A DNA stretch of 64,000 nucleotides from contig JAODTK010005835.1 of assembly GCA_026419785.1 (NCBI GenBank), forward strand, positions 124,001 to 188,000, written 5' to 3'. The notes below the pieces were generated by a model. That model saw nothing but the letters and a program-made list of their open reading frames with translations, did not search any database and was not told the origin of the DNA. The translations under genes were made by a program, and so were the position numbers. Positions 32,691 through 64,000 of this stretch are shown here, piece after piece; positions within the stretch are counted from its first letter, which is position 1; the number at the start of each line of letters is the position of its first letter. This DNA comes from Sclerodactyla briareus. Lineage: Eukaryota; Echinodermata; Holothuroidea; Dendrochirotida; Sclerodactylidae.

Positions 32691-35600
32691 AATGTCCCCG
32701 CAATACAACCAGATCGCCGGCCCTGATCATTACCAACTGAAAGACGGTGAAAGTCATTATTTCAAGTGATAATTGACAAGCAGGACACTCCCCGTTCCGA
32801 TACCCTCACTGACGGCGGTCATCATGGGGACCCTGATTTATCATTTTTCCCTTACACCAGAACCTGGCTACTACGCCTCTGTTCATGAGTTATTTTTGCT
32901 TTTGCTCATGGCGCCCTATGGGCCTCGTGCTGCTAATTAACAGATTAGGGTAACCGTTACCGCGGTACATCAGTGTGTACTGTCTAATCCGATCACGCGC
33001 TTCGCTATGAAATAAATAAAATAAAGTATAAAAATTGTAAAGAAAAAAAAATCTGAAAAATGAAAATGACGAAATTATAGGTTTTGTCCTGTAGGGGGTC
33101 GGTTGAGGTTCTTTTGTCAGGAAAGCTAAGCACCCCCAGTATAAAAATCGTTCGCAGGGGCCTGTGCGGACCCCAGGTGAAGATCTGACCCGACTAGGGC
33201 CGAAGTGGAAGGAGTACCCATGCTTCATACCGAGTTTCTCGAATATTAAATGAATAGCTACGAGCTGCATAATTTTAAAGTGTTTCGCGCGCAACTGGCT
33301 TTTTCCTTCAAGGCGTTGTAGTTTAAATATGCGATGTAATGCTTGAATCATTCGTTCACCTCGATTAATTTCGGAAGCCTTGTGGCAGACTGCCCCCCCC
33401 CCCAATTTTTCTGAATGAAAAATTCAGACGAAAATTTCGTGGGAACTTTGGGAAGGAAAATGCAAAGTGAAAAAATGCCTGAATTTTTTTGCAGTCTTTT
33501 TTTCCTCTAAAAGCCCGGAAAAATGAAATTTAGTTTCCATGACGACTTGTAACAATTCGGGTACAAAGCTTCTGCTCCCAAATTGGATTGGTCCCTACCC
33601 CTATGTCGTTCCCCTCGATCCCACCCAGAGCGTTCGTCACCCCTGGATCACGCAAACAAAGCCTAGAGTAGAAAGGTAACGGAGAAATACTATTTGTGAG
33701 ACTCGGTAAATCATCTTAGTATGCCAAGACCACGTTTTTGTCTCTCTCCTACTCAAATCACACAATGTAGATGGGTGCTAGTGAGCCAGGCAATTGCCGT
33801 TTCCGTCGATTTGAAGGGTAAATGAAACTCTGAAATTTTCTTGGTTCGCGCGCACGCCAACCTGGTGCCTCTGCTAGATGGTCATTTGCTCTCGATGTGT
33901 CCCCCCCCCCCCCCACTTTTCGGAATGCTCTGACGCCCCTGGTTCTAGGGGACATGTGAATACCAAATGATGGACGGGATGACACGGGGGACTCACTAAT
34001 GAGATCGAGATGGACTCACTAATGAGATCGAAGATGGATAATGAACGGGGGACTATGAGACGGAATCACGCACGGGTCAGTATTGAACAGGGGACCAATG
34101 AGCAATGAGACGAATAAGTATAGCACCATATAGCCTGCTAAAGCAAGTCGATATGGAGACCCGTTCTAAAAGAGGGGCTATCGCTCTTTAGTATATATCC
34201 CACGTCGATATCACCAACATTCGCTGCAGGATTCGTTTTGACAAATCCCAGAAAAATTAGGATTTTTATCATTATGATTCAGGTGACGTCGATGTCAGTC
34301 ATCGTAGCACACGGGCGTTGATTGGATTTGAGGCCCCTGATAGATCCGCGGAAAATGGCCCATATATAGTCATTAATATTACAGAAACTTTCAATACTTT
34401 TACAAACACCGAAAATGAGATTTATCGAAGAATGATGCATTTGCAGCACTAAAATTGATGCGAAGCCTGTTTCGCTATGCTCCAGGCGTATGGCGCTTGT
34501 TTGGTACCGCGTCAGACGTTCAGAAAAAATAATGAATCCTCACAGGGCAAATTAAAGAATATCCATGATAACGTATGCGGAACTTGGTTGGAGGTTATCT
34601 AAATAATACAATTCAGACCAATATGAGTTAATTTTCAGCAACATGGCCGTGCCCGTAATTTATTAAAGAAATAAGAGTCCGATGCGCCATCAACGTTGTG
34701 TCGCACGCCCACTAGCACCGCCCATGATTCATCTCGACAGCGGGGGGAGCGAACGAGTCGCACAGCGTTTGTTTAGGCAAATTCACCGATTGTTAAGGGC
34801 CGCTCGCAAATGAATGGACAGAGCTGATACGAGGTGAACGAAGTCCAACGCCTGTTTCAACGCTCGCACCTAGTGCGGACCCCTTCAAGACACGTTCTCT
34901 GGCACCAGTTAGTTGCGAGTAAAAATTCGCACGGCAACATTGAGTTTGATTCAAGTGACCGAGGACAGTGCAATAAAATAAAAGCCTAAACATCTGTTGA
35001 TTACTTGCGCTCACTGTTCATGTCTCCTCGAAACCAATGAACGATGCGAAAAGAACGATTAGAGGTTAGCTATTGACAAATTTGGTAACAAAAACTATGC
35101 CGTAATGCTGTGTGAGGCTCACTGTCCGCTGGCGGACATTATGCGCTGTTGCTAGGCTAACGTTTTATACATGATGTAGGCCACCGTACAGTAGGCACAC
35201 CAGTTCCGCGACACCTATCCTTGCCTATATTGTCCTTTGTACGGTACGATTCACAAACCTAACACTCGTCTGTTGTGTGCTGAGGCCCGAACTCAGTCTG
35301 GTACTGACTCGCGACACCCATAATTGCGCGACTATATTATCAACTCTATTCTATCAATTCAGTGATTGCAGCCTGTCCCAGTGGGGCCTCCCCCTGCCAG
35401 TATCCCTATCGTGAAAATACCGTGGGTGCAGTCTGAGTGACCAAGAATTACCATACCAGACAACAGACAGGGAATTTTTGAGTATAGTAGTGGCGTTTCG
35501 GGATTCGATCGTTATCGGGAGTCGATCAGTACGGATAAAATATTATAGCAATGCATACAGGCAAGCATGAATTGATTAAACATGTACCAATATTCGTCAA

Positions 35601-36350
35601 ACTGGTGATTTTTTTTTTTAAATTGTCTCATCCTGTCCCACTAGAACGCAAATTTCCATTTTAACCTGATTTGGTAGATCTGGATCAACTGGTTGACACC
35701 CCATTCAAATAGCCCCCAAGGAACGGTTCTGGATTGTTTCTCTGATTTTCCTTCATCCACATGCCAAAAGAACAAATTTCCTCGGACATATTTTCATTTG
35801 ACAACTATTGTTCATGTTTAGCAGCAATGCACACTCACACAGTGGATTGACTTGCGATAACTCTTAATGACTCCTAAGTTGCTGAGCTGTAAAATATTGA
35901 CCGATTCAAACATCCATTCTCAGTTATTATTCCACGGAAACGATCAAACTGTGGCAATGGAAGAATATGATCCAATAAACGATTACGGCCAATTCTGTGT
36001 ATTTTGATATGTTCCCGTATATAAACAAGTGAGGATATTTGCTACTCTTAGGTGATTGACCTCAAGATCACTCCATTATATAGATTATAGGCAACGGTGC
36101 GAAACTCTTTCATAGGAACACTTTGTGTTACAAGTCAGTGGAGGCAAGCCAGAAAAATCAGGATTTTCAATATCGATATTTCGATTTTTCTATCTCAATG
36201 GGGCTGTTTTTTCCGATTCTTCTGTAATGTAGCCTACCATGATAAACAGTGAGGATAGGCCTCCAGGAATGCCTATTGAGCCAAAATAATTGCTTGGTTT
36301 TAGTTGGAAAAATCAGAATTTCTGGGCAACTTTTATGTGAAGTAGAATAA
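32691..36350. other. Unassigned sequence left of the LTR retrotransposon
   Basis: No gene is recognised. The longest non-low-complexity frame of the window (171 residues, minus strand, 32890-33405) has no familiar domain. C-runs lie at 33392-33401 and 33901-33914. A 24-bp sequence (GGACTCACTAATGAGATCGA plus 4) is tandemly duplicated at 33989-34036. If HMT copy B has a further upstream exon or its promoter on this side of the retrotransposon, it would be in this segment, but none is visible. Confidence 0.5.
36347..36350. other. Target site duplication (left)
   Basis: ATAA immediately before the 5' LTR equals ATAA at 44197-44200 immediately after the 3' LTR. A 4-bp duplication fits Ty3/Gypsy-type integration. 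Confidence 0.8.
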
Positions 36351-36995
36351 TGTAGTGAAAACCATTTCCGATGTCCAAGGACATGCCATTTCCATTGACA
36401 TTTTCCCACCACTGAGGAGGGTTGCCACTTTGGTCTGGCAACCCTGATCATCGCCGAGAAACCCCGCGAAAGTGTAAACGAGTCGCAGTCTGAAAAAACA
36501 CCCAAGAAGACATCGTTTCCCCCCGAGCCAGCCTGCCCAGATTATTGAGTCGCCGCAAGTCCGTTCCTGGCAGGATGTTTCCCTGTGCAAGGCAACGCGA
36601 GGAGCTGTCCGCACCGCTAACCCGCAGTGAATCTCACCGTGTTTCCCTACTTCGTCGTGGCCCACAGACCCCCTGCGGGTTTTATCCACGCTACTCAGCG
36701 CTACAGCCGTCTGGACCTACCACGCTGTGACTGTATACTCCGTTCGTCGACGCCCCTCACTCTATCCATTAGGACACCACCCGACCCGCCCACGACACGC
36801 CGTAGATGACTGGAAGCCCACCGAATCCGGGTCCCAGCAGTTCCCGCAAGCCCTTATCCTGTTGGTGAGTCAAATCACTAGTATTCCCCGTAGCGCCTGC
36901 CACCTCCAGTCCCCGAATTAGCCCCTAAAATTTACCCCCTTTTTACGCGTTCCCCGACTCTACATGGCTCAAGAGTGAACACCTAAAATACCGCA
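36351..36995 (+). repeat. 5' LTR
   Basis: 645 bp, starts TGTAGTGAAAACC and ends ACCTAAAATACCGCA. It matches the 3' LTR along its length, with mostly small indels and one insertion of about 25 bp in the 3' LTR near 43858. Confidence 0.9.
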
Positions 36996-36996
36996 G

Positions 36997-37014
36997 TGGC
37001 GACGGAGGTATTCT
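36997..37014 (+). promoter_or_regulatory. Putative primer binding site
   Basis: TGGCGACGGAGGTATTCT begins one base after the 5' LTR. A TGG start is the expected complement of a tRNA CCA end. The tRNA species was not determined. Confidence 0.5.
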
Positions 37015-38400
37015 GGAACGTGCGTTCCTACATTGGGGACGTTCTATTCACCTAGAACTTGTGAAATCTGGCGACACCGAGGCGTTAATGACGCCATTTT
37101 GTGGGGGGTGGTTTACCGCACATTAAACCAACAGAACCCTTGCTATCGGAACTCCGCCACTGAGGCGGTCCCAGAACATAGGATTATCCTGATACTCCTT
37201 CTGCGTGGAGAGCCCTATTGTGGAACCGGAGACGTGTCCTTTGAGGCGTCCTATCGAGTGAGGATTAGCAATTCAACCCCCTTTCCTTCATGGAGCAGTG
37301 ACTATAGGAGATCCAACCGTGATGGATTAGATGCTACCGTATATATCGAGTTTTGGAACTCTGATTTGGGATTCAGATAACTCCGAATCGGTTGAACTCT
37401 CGACTTTTGTCTAGCAGCTACACTATTTTTCACGTACTATTTGGAGGATTGGAGAGTACGATTGGATCGCAAATCATTTCTACTTGTAGCTTTACAGGAG
37501 GGGAGGAAATTGAGGTCAGTTAGTTATTTTATAATATTCATCGTGTGGGCCCAGACCAAAACCGAGGGGGTCACTCAGTATATTCTATGGTAATATGTTG
37601 TTGTAGTGCGGCTGAAATCCAAAATTTAGTGTCCCGAATCTGGGGACTACACAAAATCCTTCTCCAATTCGCCCCAAGGATGGCACCCGTTAGTATGTTG
37701 GTGGTTAGTAGTACCTCCTGTGATTATAGGGAAGGGAGCTGGGTGTCTACAGATATACTGCTTCAGAATCATACCAACCAAGTATTGGCATATTTTAGTG
37801 GAAATCTGGAGCAAGTTTATAGTTCTATGGAATGCCCTCAGGTGAACCCATGTGAATATAGTACGAGGGTCGATGGCGTATTTTGTCGAATTATCCACAT
37901 TCATCGATATGTTGAAAATTTATACCCTTAACGATTTTCAAGCCGTTGGGTAGAGTCTATTGCATTATCCTATGCTTGTTATATGTTGCTGAATGGTATA
38001 CCCCTTAACGATCCAAGCCGTAGGCAGTAATTGCCAATCACGATGTTTGTCCTGATTCCATGAAACCTATTGGAGTTTTCCCCGTTTCTTCATCAACGAA
38101 TCAACCGGTGAGAGACGTATCTATCGCATTCATTCATTATTGGTTTATTCCATTAGTGAAGTTGGAAACTCCACGCACGTTTAACTCTTGATTGGTGAAA
38201 GGGCAGGGTTTGTGTCCCGTGATTTTCATCATAATTAACTATGGCTGTGTAGCCAGGTACAGATAAACTTTTGGTAACGCTGAGGCTGTTGACGGTATTA
38301 CCGTCGTTGGCGACAAGATGGCTGCGGCCATTAAGCAATTCAGGGCGCAAAACTTCCCATAACCGCCAAAAACATTAGAAAACTTCCGAAAGAAGGATTA
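37015..38400 (+). other. Retrotransposon leader without recognised protein
   Basis: Frames of 115 (37033-37380) and 128 residues (37545-37931) show no known motif. A short duplication, ATACCCCTTAACGAT..CAAGCCGT, occurs at 37921 and 37998. It could be a divergent N-terminal gag part or an untranslated leader. Confidence 0.45.
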
Positions 38401-38678
38401 TTCCGGAATTGTTAGACGCCGTGGATTCACCTTTCGGGGGGTTTGGCCCACCGTTTACTTACCAGTGACGGGGGGTGTATGCCCGGGGCCGGGATCCCTT
38501 AGCCCCGATCCAACGCCGCTTCTGACACTTACGGGAGAGGCGGGGGTTTCAGGAGGGGGACAAATCTAGAACTTGGATGCCGCTACCGGCGATGCGTGAT
38601 CGGGAGAACGAGAGTAGGACTAGGGACTCGGGGAGAGTACGGAGGACAAGGAGAGGATGAAGATATGCCGAGAAAAGG

Positions 38679-40060
38679 GTGGAGGGGAATGGATGGGGGA
38701 TAGGGGTGGCCCGGTTCAGCTGGGGTTCTACCAACCAGGACGGAGCCATAAGCCTCTCCCCCCCAGAGAAAGCGATGACACCTGGGGTGTACAGGCTGTG
38801 GTCGGGACGGAACACTGAACATGAGTGCGGTATATATATGGCACTAGGGCGCCTTGTTGCCACGACTTCCATGAGCTTCACAAGTCCCACCACAGGGGCC
38901 CGCAGGGTGGACCAAACCCCCCTGTCAGAAACACCCACCAACGCCGGACCGTCAGGCAACAACGGTGGGACCCCCCGCAGCGAGGCAGGGTTCCCACGTT
39001 CGGACAAACCCGCCAACGCCAACCTACTGGCAATAATGGTGGGAACTCATCTGCGGCCTACTGGACGACAGAAACTCAGTGTGGGCCACACCCACCCTCC
39101 CACCGACCTCCTAATACGTACCAAATGGGTGATTATGATGGGCAGTCCAAATGGACCTTCTTCAAGCAAAGTTGGCACCCCCGTTATCAGGATCCTCGGG
39201 CGGGGACGCCGAGCGAAGAGAGACGCCTTCGTGTGCCCATTGAGGGTAAACCTGCAGACTTCTACGCCTGCTAATAGAAATGGACCCCTCTGTTGGTTAT
39301 TGTCCCTTAATGACGGAGTTTGAACGCCGGTTCAAGAGTTGAGGGAACTTCTGGACACTGCAGGCGAGGTTCCAAGCCAAAACCCAGAGGCAGGGAGAGT
39401 CCTACCGGGATGGGCAGATCGCAGTATGAGTTTAGGCATGTGCGCCTACAAAGGGCTGTTGCCCGGAACTGGGTTGAGCGAAATGTGTGATGCGGTTTGC
39501 ATGGGTTGTTTGGAAAGGAAGATGGACAACACGAGCCCATGCAGAAACAAACCTCTCTGTCAAAGGCAGTCGAGCTCATGGAATTCTTTCAGTGCGTGTT
39601 GCACCGGTCAAGGACCACCGAAACCCAAACCGAAAACAAGAGGGCAGCGAGGATCTACAGGTGAGCCCTAAGACGAACAAGGGCCCTTGGCAAATGCCGA
39701 GAACGAGCGGACGGAGGACCGACACATGGCAAGGCAAGTGAGGCGGCAGAATGAGTCTCCCAGTGAACGCCAGTTCGGATCCCCATCTCCTCAAACAGCG
39801 TCAAAGGGAAAACCAGCCAGAGAAGCCTGCACAGGCCAAGCAACGGAGAGCAGCGGCTCTCTCGCGGGAAGGAAGCGTCCGGGCCAACTAACTAGACAGA
39901 GGGGTAAGCTGGTAACCTCAGTCGCGGACATGAGAACAGAAATCAGAGGTTTGAGCCGAACTCGGCGCAGCCGTAGTCTTCGCCACGTTCAAGAGCTTGT
40001 ACCACTGTGGGGGCTGAGGGGCACTTCATAAAGGACTGCCCGAGGGAAATCCGAAGGTTA
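38679..40060 (+). pseudogene. gag remnant with zinc knuckle
   Basis: The frame 38825-39274 contains YDGQSKWTFFKQSW and ends GKPADFYAC, a pattern typical of Ty3/Gypsy capsid domains (YdGxxxW...L.GkaadfY). At 39998-40038 a CCHC zinc knuckle (C-x2-C-x4-H-x4-C, containing GHFIKDC) is readable once a 1-nt gap at its first Cys is allowed. The gene spans several frames and is not translatable as it stands. The intact product would package element RNA into particles. Confidence 0.75.
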
Positions 40061-40299
40061 CACTTCAGCTAACGAGCGCCAAAAGAGATGGTTGTCGGGG
40101 AGTGAAGGCCAACTCAACCAATAAACCCCAGTATGGCCTACAACGGGAACCCGCAAACAGGGTACAAGAGGTAGGGGGCTACATGGGGGAAGGGGTGACG
40201 TTGGGAACTCGGGAGAGGGGGGAAACTCAAGCGGATATTCTCCCCACCAAGCCGCTTACCCAGTGGAACTACAGACAATGGTACCATAACCAGGTCAAC

Positions 40300-40395
40300 C
40301 CAAATTCGGTGTACCATGTGACAGTACAGGTTGGGGGTAGGGTGTTCAATGCCGTGGTGGATACCGCTGCGGAGACTACCCATTATTTCGGATGA
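40300..40395 (+). pseudogene. Retroviral-type aspartic protease remnant
   Basis: The frame 40102-40395 ends with VQVGGRVFNAVVDTAAETT. This is the flap-less start of a retropepsin with the active-site block DTGA/DSGA altered to DTAA. The frame stops soon after at 40393-40395. The position between gag and RT is as expected. Confidence 0.65.
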
Positions 40396-41089
40396 GGTTT
40401 ACCACACCCCTAGAGCCTCTTCACCCAATTAAAACGGGGAGATGGCATTTGTCACAGCAGGCCGAGAGATGGCACAGGTCAGGTGGGGAGTGGACCAGTG
40501 GAGTGTATTAGGATCACAAGTCTACAAGGAAAACCGATGTGTAGCCCCTACGAAGCGAGATGTTGTTGGGATTGACAAACAAGGGTGCAATTGGATAGGA
40601 GAAACCACTTAATTGTTATTAACGAAGAGATTCTCTTTCCTCAGAATAGGAAGGGCAACACCAATTGTGCGCAGGTCAGCTGTGAGGAGGTTGCATTTCT
40701 AAGCGTGGGTTGTTCCTCCAAAGTCGGTGGCCCGAATCAGGTGTCACCTTCCACGCAGTATGACGGACTACGTCATTGACCGGGGGAAAGGGAGGAAACA
40801 GTTTCCGTGCTGATCGCCCAGAACCCGGCATACGTAGCGCAGGTCGGCCAGTCATTGTGCAGTCAACTCTCTGACAAGTAGTATACTGAAGAAGGGGAAG
40901 ACGATTGGGACAGCCGTGGAGGTGGGGGTAATGCCAGACCACGAACCAGTGGGTGAGTCCTTATATGTACAATGATACGGGTACTACTAACTGTGGACGG
41001 GAATCCCAGGACTACCAAGTTGGGGGTTTTGCTGACAAATCAAGGAACCAACTTCTTCCCCGGCTACATTGGAGAGTCCAAGCCAGTAC

Positions 41090-42000
41090 AGAAGGGTTTA
41101 ATCCTGGACAGTGACCCCGATACCCAGAGTGTCCCAGAGCACCTGAAACAAATGTTGGGCGAATCCAGGGAAGACCTGACGGAGGAGCAGTTTCAAATAC
41201 TGACTGAGACAACCTGGCAGTTCCAGGCTGGCTTGAAGCACCGCCTTGAAATTGGGTCGTTTAAGGGAGTGGACATAGGATTGATACGGCACCGCCCGCC
41301 CATTAAGCAGAGAGCATGGACGTTACTCCCATCCACTTTGCGGAGGAAAGAAAAAGATTGACCGAATGCTGGGGGCAGGGGGGTCATACAAACCATCGAT
41401 CTCAGAGTGGTCGTCACCACCAGTCCTGGTGAGAAAGCGTACGAAGGACCGATACGTTCTGTATAGATTACAGGAACTTGAATGAGTCACCATAAAGGAT
41501 GGGCTACCCTCCCCTTAGTGAGGATTGTGTCGACCATTGCAGGGGCGACAGTGTGGGTTTCTCAAAAGCTGGATGCCCAATCCAGCTATGGCCGATCAGG
41601 GTAATGTCGGACCCAGAATAAGACCGCATTCGGCACTAAAAAGGGTTTGTTCCGAGTTTGCAACCTGACTTCCATTCGGAGCTTGCAACTCACCTCAATG
41701 TTCTCCAGGGCATAAACTAGGTCCTGAGGGGTCTTAAATGGACCACTGCATAGCTTTCCTCGACGACGTGATCATTGGCAGCCACATCGAAGACCACCGA
41801 ACAATCTGAGAGAGGTACTGCCAGAGTTTCCGCCAGTATGGCCTAAATAAACCCAAAAAGGGTGTTTTCTTTCAGAGCGAGTAGAGTTTCCTGGGACGGA
41901 TGGTGGGGAATGACACCATGGAGATGTATGACCACGACATCAAGGTGGTCCGAGACTGGCCACACCAACGAACACCAAGGAGCTCGAACGATTTCTAGGT
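41090..42000 (+). pseudogene. Ty3/Gypsy reverse transcriptase remnant
   Basis: The frame 40972-41361 carries the region before RT, with VPEHLKQMLGE and RHRPPIKQRAW, the latter corresponding to the conserved xRPixQrxRR entry of Ty3 RTs. Beyond it the frame changes repeatedly. Pieces of the palm include the active site FLDDVIIGS at 41756-41782, as F/YLDD. Multiple stops and shifts make it non-functional as written. Intact enzyme would copy the element RNA from the tRNA primer. Confidence 0.8.
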
Positions 42001-42079
42001 TTTGGCCCCAACTCAGACTTTAATCAGATTTGCGGAGTTGATGTTGCCCTTGTATGCCATAACCGGTAAGAAGCCTTTC

Positions 42080-42600
42080 CGTTGGGGGGAGGAACAGAGG
42101 ATCTTTCAATCTCTGAAGGAGAGAAGTTGACCCACCAGCCTGTCCCGCCCTACCAAACCCAACAGATCCCTTCATTTCTGGATACGAGCATCAGAAGATG
42201 TTGCGCTCGGGGGTGTTGATCAAGGGGGCAGGAGAAGGTTGATTTGCATTACCCAGCTCGCCCTGACCCAGGACAGAGACGTTTTACCTGTACCACAAAG
42301 AGTTGCTTGCCATTGTGCGATTGACCTGTTGGGCCAGCCTTGGAAGTGAGAATGATAATAGCAGCCGACTTGGCTATTCGGTTTAAGCAACCTGAGTAGC
42401 AGTTAGCCCGATGATGGAGGAGCTGGCACAGTACAACATGGTGGTCAAGTACCTACCGCAAAGGGATAAAGTACCACACCAATGCGGACACCCTGTCGAG
42501 GATACCACTCCCGAAGCTGACCATTTTCGCACGGGGGTCCCACTGGAGGACCTCCCTTGCGGGGGTTGCAACTATTGCAGTCGTGACCATGCTCGTTGGT
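42080..42600 (+). pseudogene. RNase H remnant and following Cys-rich linker
   Basis: A frame near 42090 gives FRWGEEQRIFQSLKE, the start of the RT-RNase H connection. At 42282-42320 FYLYHKELLAIVR matches the RNase H block before the last catalytic residues. The frame 42411-42710 reads QYNMVVKYLPQRDK, the end of RNase H, and then LEDLPCGGCNYCSRDHARW, a Cys-rich linker found after RNase H in some invertebrate Ty3/Gypsy elements. The linker is the last recognisable pol part. Confidence 0.75.
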
Positions 42601-42710
42601 CGTCATTCCTGGAGGCGGTAGATGACATCATCCCTATAGGCGTCACAGGTTATAGGCCACAGGTGCGGGAGGGGTTATACCTAGCCCGTCTTCAGGGCGC
42701 GTCGCATTAG

Positions 42711-43532
42711 GATCCAGGGTGGGGAGACTCCCCATCAGAGGAAGACTACTCGAGGATCCATTTCATCACCATAGAGGTATACCGAGGGTCAAAGCGTAGA
42801 TGTTCTTCCGAATCGGGGAGAAAATTCTGGAACACAGACAAGGGCGCCGCCCAACTACTGCTGGGGCTACTCGCTGGAGAAATCCGCCATGAGCAAGCCA
42901 TCGACCCGGATTCAAGGGTTGTACGTATAATCACAGTAATTATATATAGCCTAACTTTTAGGTTGTTGCTCCCGAATCTGGGACAGTTGTATATAAATTG
43001 TCTTCGTGTGGCTACAACCTAGGCCAAGATGTGTTACCAGTGAACAGTGTACGGTACTACGAGGGAACCGCCCCCCCCCAGGCTACATTCAAGGCACAGG
43101 ACACTAGTCTGGTTTAAGGTGTTCTTGGTCCAGCTCTGGAATCTATGGACTAACGGAGATGTACTGCATGCCGAAAGTGTAAATAATTTGTATCTTTCGC
43201 ACCACGCTGAAAGTGTTGCTTATTTGTTTGCACTCTTAGTTTAGTAGACAGTAATTTTATTTCTGGTTGCGACGGCCGGCACGTCCTAGAGGACTATAGC
43301 CTATTGCTGTAGCATAGGGACTAAAAATGGCCATTGCAGTTCTATTTTTAGGCACGGAGTATAAGGTATAGTGTTCATGTTGTCGGGTTGTGTGTTTACT
43401 CCTGAAACTTGGTAGTTTGCCTAAGAGGTAACTTCCCGAAACTGGGAAGTCTCCAGAAGGCCTTGGAGCGGGCCGCGGAGATAGCCTTGTAATAAAGACG
43501 GGTAGTGCCCCGTAAATAAAAATAGGGAGGAA
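42711..43532 (+). other. Region where integrase would be expected
   Basis: About 820 bp between the Cys-rich linker and the 3' LTR. No HHCC zinc-binding or DDE-type integrase core is readable in any frame. The space is shorter than a normal integrase (about 1.2-1.4 kb), so an internal deletion is likely. The last bases, AGGGAGGAA at 43524-43532, form a purine-rich polypurine tract directly before the LTR. Confidence 0.6.
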
Positions 43533-44196
43533 TGTAGTGAAAACCGATTTCCCGATGTCCAGGACTATGCACATTTAAATAGACATTATTCCCACCGCTG
43601 AGGAGGGATTGCTACTTTGGTCTGGCAACCCGGATCATCGCCGGAAACCCTGCGAAAGTGTAGGTCGCCCGTCTGAAAAAACACGCCAAGAAGAGAACAT
43701 CGTCCGAGACAAGCTCCGAGATTCTTGAGTCGCCGCAAGTCCGTTCTGGCAGATGGTTTCCCTGTGCAGCACGCATCGAACGTGTCGCACCGCTTAACCC
43801 GCAGTGAACTCGCCGTGTTTTCCCTACTTCGTCGTGGCCCCCAGACCCGCCCGCAGTTCCTAACTTAATGCTGCTGGTTTATCTACGCTACTCAGCGCTA
43901 CAGCCGTCTGGACCTACCAACGCTGTGACTGTATTACTACCGTTCGTCGACGCCCCTCACTCTATCCATTAGGACAACGCCCGATCCGCCCACGCCACGC
44001 CGTGATTACTGGAAGTCCACCAATCCGAAGAGGCCCAGCAGTTCCCGCAAGCCCTTATCCTGTTGGTGAGTCAAATCACTATTTCCCGTAGCGCCTTCAC
44101 CGCACAGTCCCCCCGAAATTTAGCCCTAAAATGACCCCCTTTTCGGCGTTTCCCCCGACTCTACATGCTCACAGAGTGACACCTAAAAATACCACA
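43533..44196 (+). repeat. 3' LTR
   Basis: 664 bp, starts TGTAGTGAAAACC and ends CACCTAAAAATACCACA. It matches the 5' LTR throughout. It ends 369 bp before exon 1 of HMT copy B and could in principle supply promoter or termination signals there; nothing in the sequence shows that it does. Confidence 0.9.
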
Positions 44197-44565
44197 ATAA
44201 ACAAAAAAACACGAAACTATCAAAATCTTTGTGGTGATACACCTACAAATTAGTGAAATATTGTGATTTTTTTTGGCGGTGCTCAATTGCTGAGCCACTA
44301 ACACAGAGGGCCCTATATAAGATGACATGAGTTTTGCGCGTTTCTCTACTTCGAAACTTTATAGGCAACTCCAAGTAAAATAACTACAGAATGTCATCTC
44401 AAGGGGTGGTTTAGATCAATTTAGTCAGTTCGCCTAAGCTTCTTCATACTCTTGGAAAACCCTGCCAAGTCTTCAACTCCATGTTCTTATCTCATCACAA
44501 TTATCATCTGACAGAGTAATTACATTTCTTTGTAAAACCGCCCCTTTCGTCTTTCTGTTATCAAG

Positions 44566-64000
<19,435 letters not shown>

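Larger units (their letters stand above)
36351..44196 (+). mobile_element. Ty3/Gypsy-type LTR retrotransposon, decayed, no integrase seen
   Basis: Two LTRs (36351-36995 and 43533-44196) both start TGTAGTGAAAACC and end in CA, with a primer-binding-like TGG start after the first and a purine tract before the second. Between them, in order, are gag, protease, RT and RNase H remains, which gives the Ty3/Gypsy order up to that point. All frames are broken by indels. The total length is about 7.85 kb. A recognisable integrase is missing between 42710 and 43532. A long leader (36996-38400) carries no recognised protein. It is oriented with HMT copy B and ends about 370 bp before that gene's first visible exon. 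Confidence 0.9.

Noticed and set aside
32890-33405. 171-residue minus-strand frame
   Set aside because: Longest frame outside low-complexity and retrotransposon sequence, but no motif, no splice context and it crosses A/T-rich and C-run sequence. Length alone is compatible with chance in 64 kb.

Overview
The window looks like nuclear DNA of a multicellular animal, most likely a marine invertebrate. Coding sequence occurs as short exons with GT-AG borders inside kilobase introns. Most of the rest is transposon remnants, degenerate tandem arrays, microsatellites and long poly(C)/poly(G) runs. The taxon cannot be fixed from the sequence. An intron-containing homocysteine S-methyltransferase gene and a recurrent TAGGCCTA motif would fit an echinoderm or hemichordate, but this is only an impression. 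There is no bacterial-type gene organisation. Related copies differ largely by 1-nt insertions and deletions, as expected of an incompletely corrected long-read assembly. Broken reading frames therefore do not by themselves prove pseudogenes.

The only conventional gene I recognise is a homocysteine S-methyltransferase (HMT, MmuM/BHMT superfamily), present as two plus-strand copies. Copy A (about 975-8013) has exons for the middle of the enzyme. Its N-terminal exons would lie left of the window, and no exon after the sixth is found. Copy B (44566-64000 and beyond) has seven recognisable exons in the correct protein order and runs off the right edge just before the zinc-ligand region. The introns of the two copies align over long stretches, so this is a fairly recent duplication. 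Copy B differs by an extra 11 kb or so in the intron between exons 4 and 5. That intron holds a decayed minus-strand transposon-like coding region (52.7-53.6 kb).

Between the two copies lie, from left to right: 8-11.3 kb, unassigned sequence with SINE and LINE-like scraps; 11.3-21.4 kb, two tandem copies of a 5-kb unit, each carrying a dead non-LTR reverse transcriptase fragment; 22.1-22.7 kb, a third partial copy; 22-25.8 kb, a degenerate repeat family; 27.1-27.24 kb, an inverted-repeat element; 29.2-32.7 kb, three satellite-like repeats, one inserted inside another; and 36351-44196, a Ty3/Gypsy LTR retrotransposon with two LTRs of about 650 bp and a 4-bp ATAA target duplication, containing gag, protease, RT and RNase H remains but no visible integrase. 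The retrotransposon ends about 370 bp upstream of the first visible exon of HMT copy B.

Smaller structures that stand out: nine or so short palindromes around CACATT..GAATGTG just upstream of exon 5 of copy A (only about two in copy B); four AGGTCA half-sites in DR1-DR4-DR4 spacing inside a repeat in the exon 6 - exon 7 intron of copy B; and a 218-nt near-pure poly(C) tract in the neighbouring intron.
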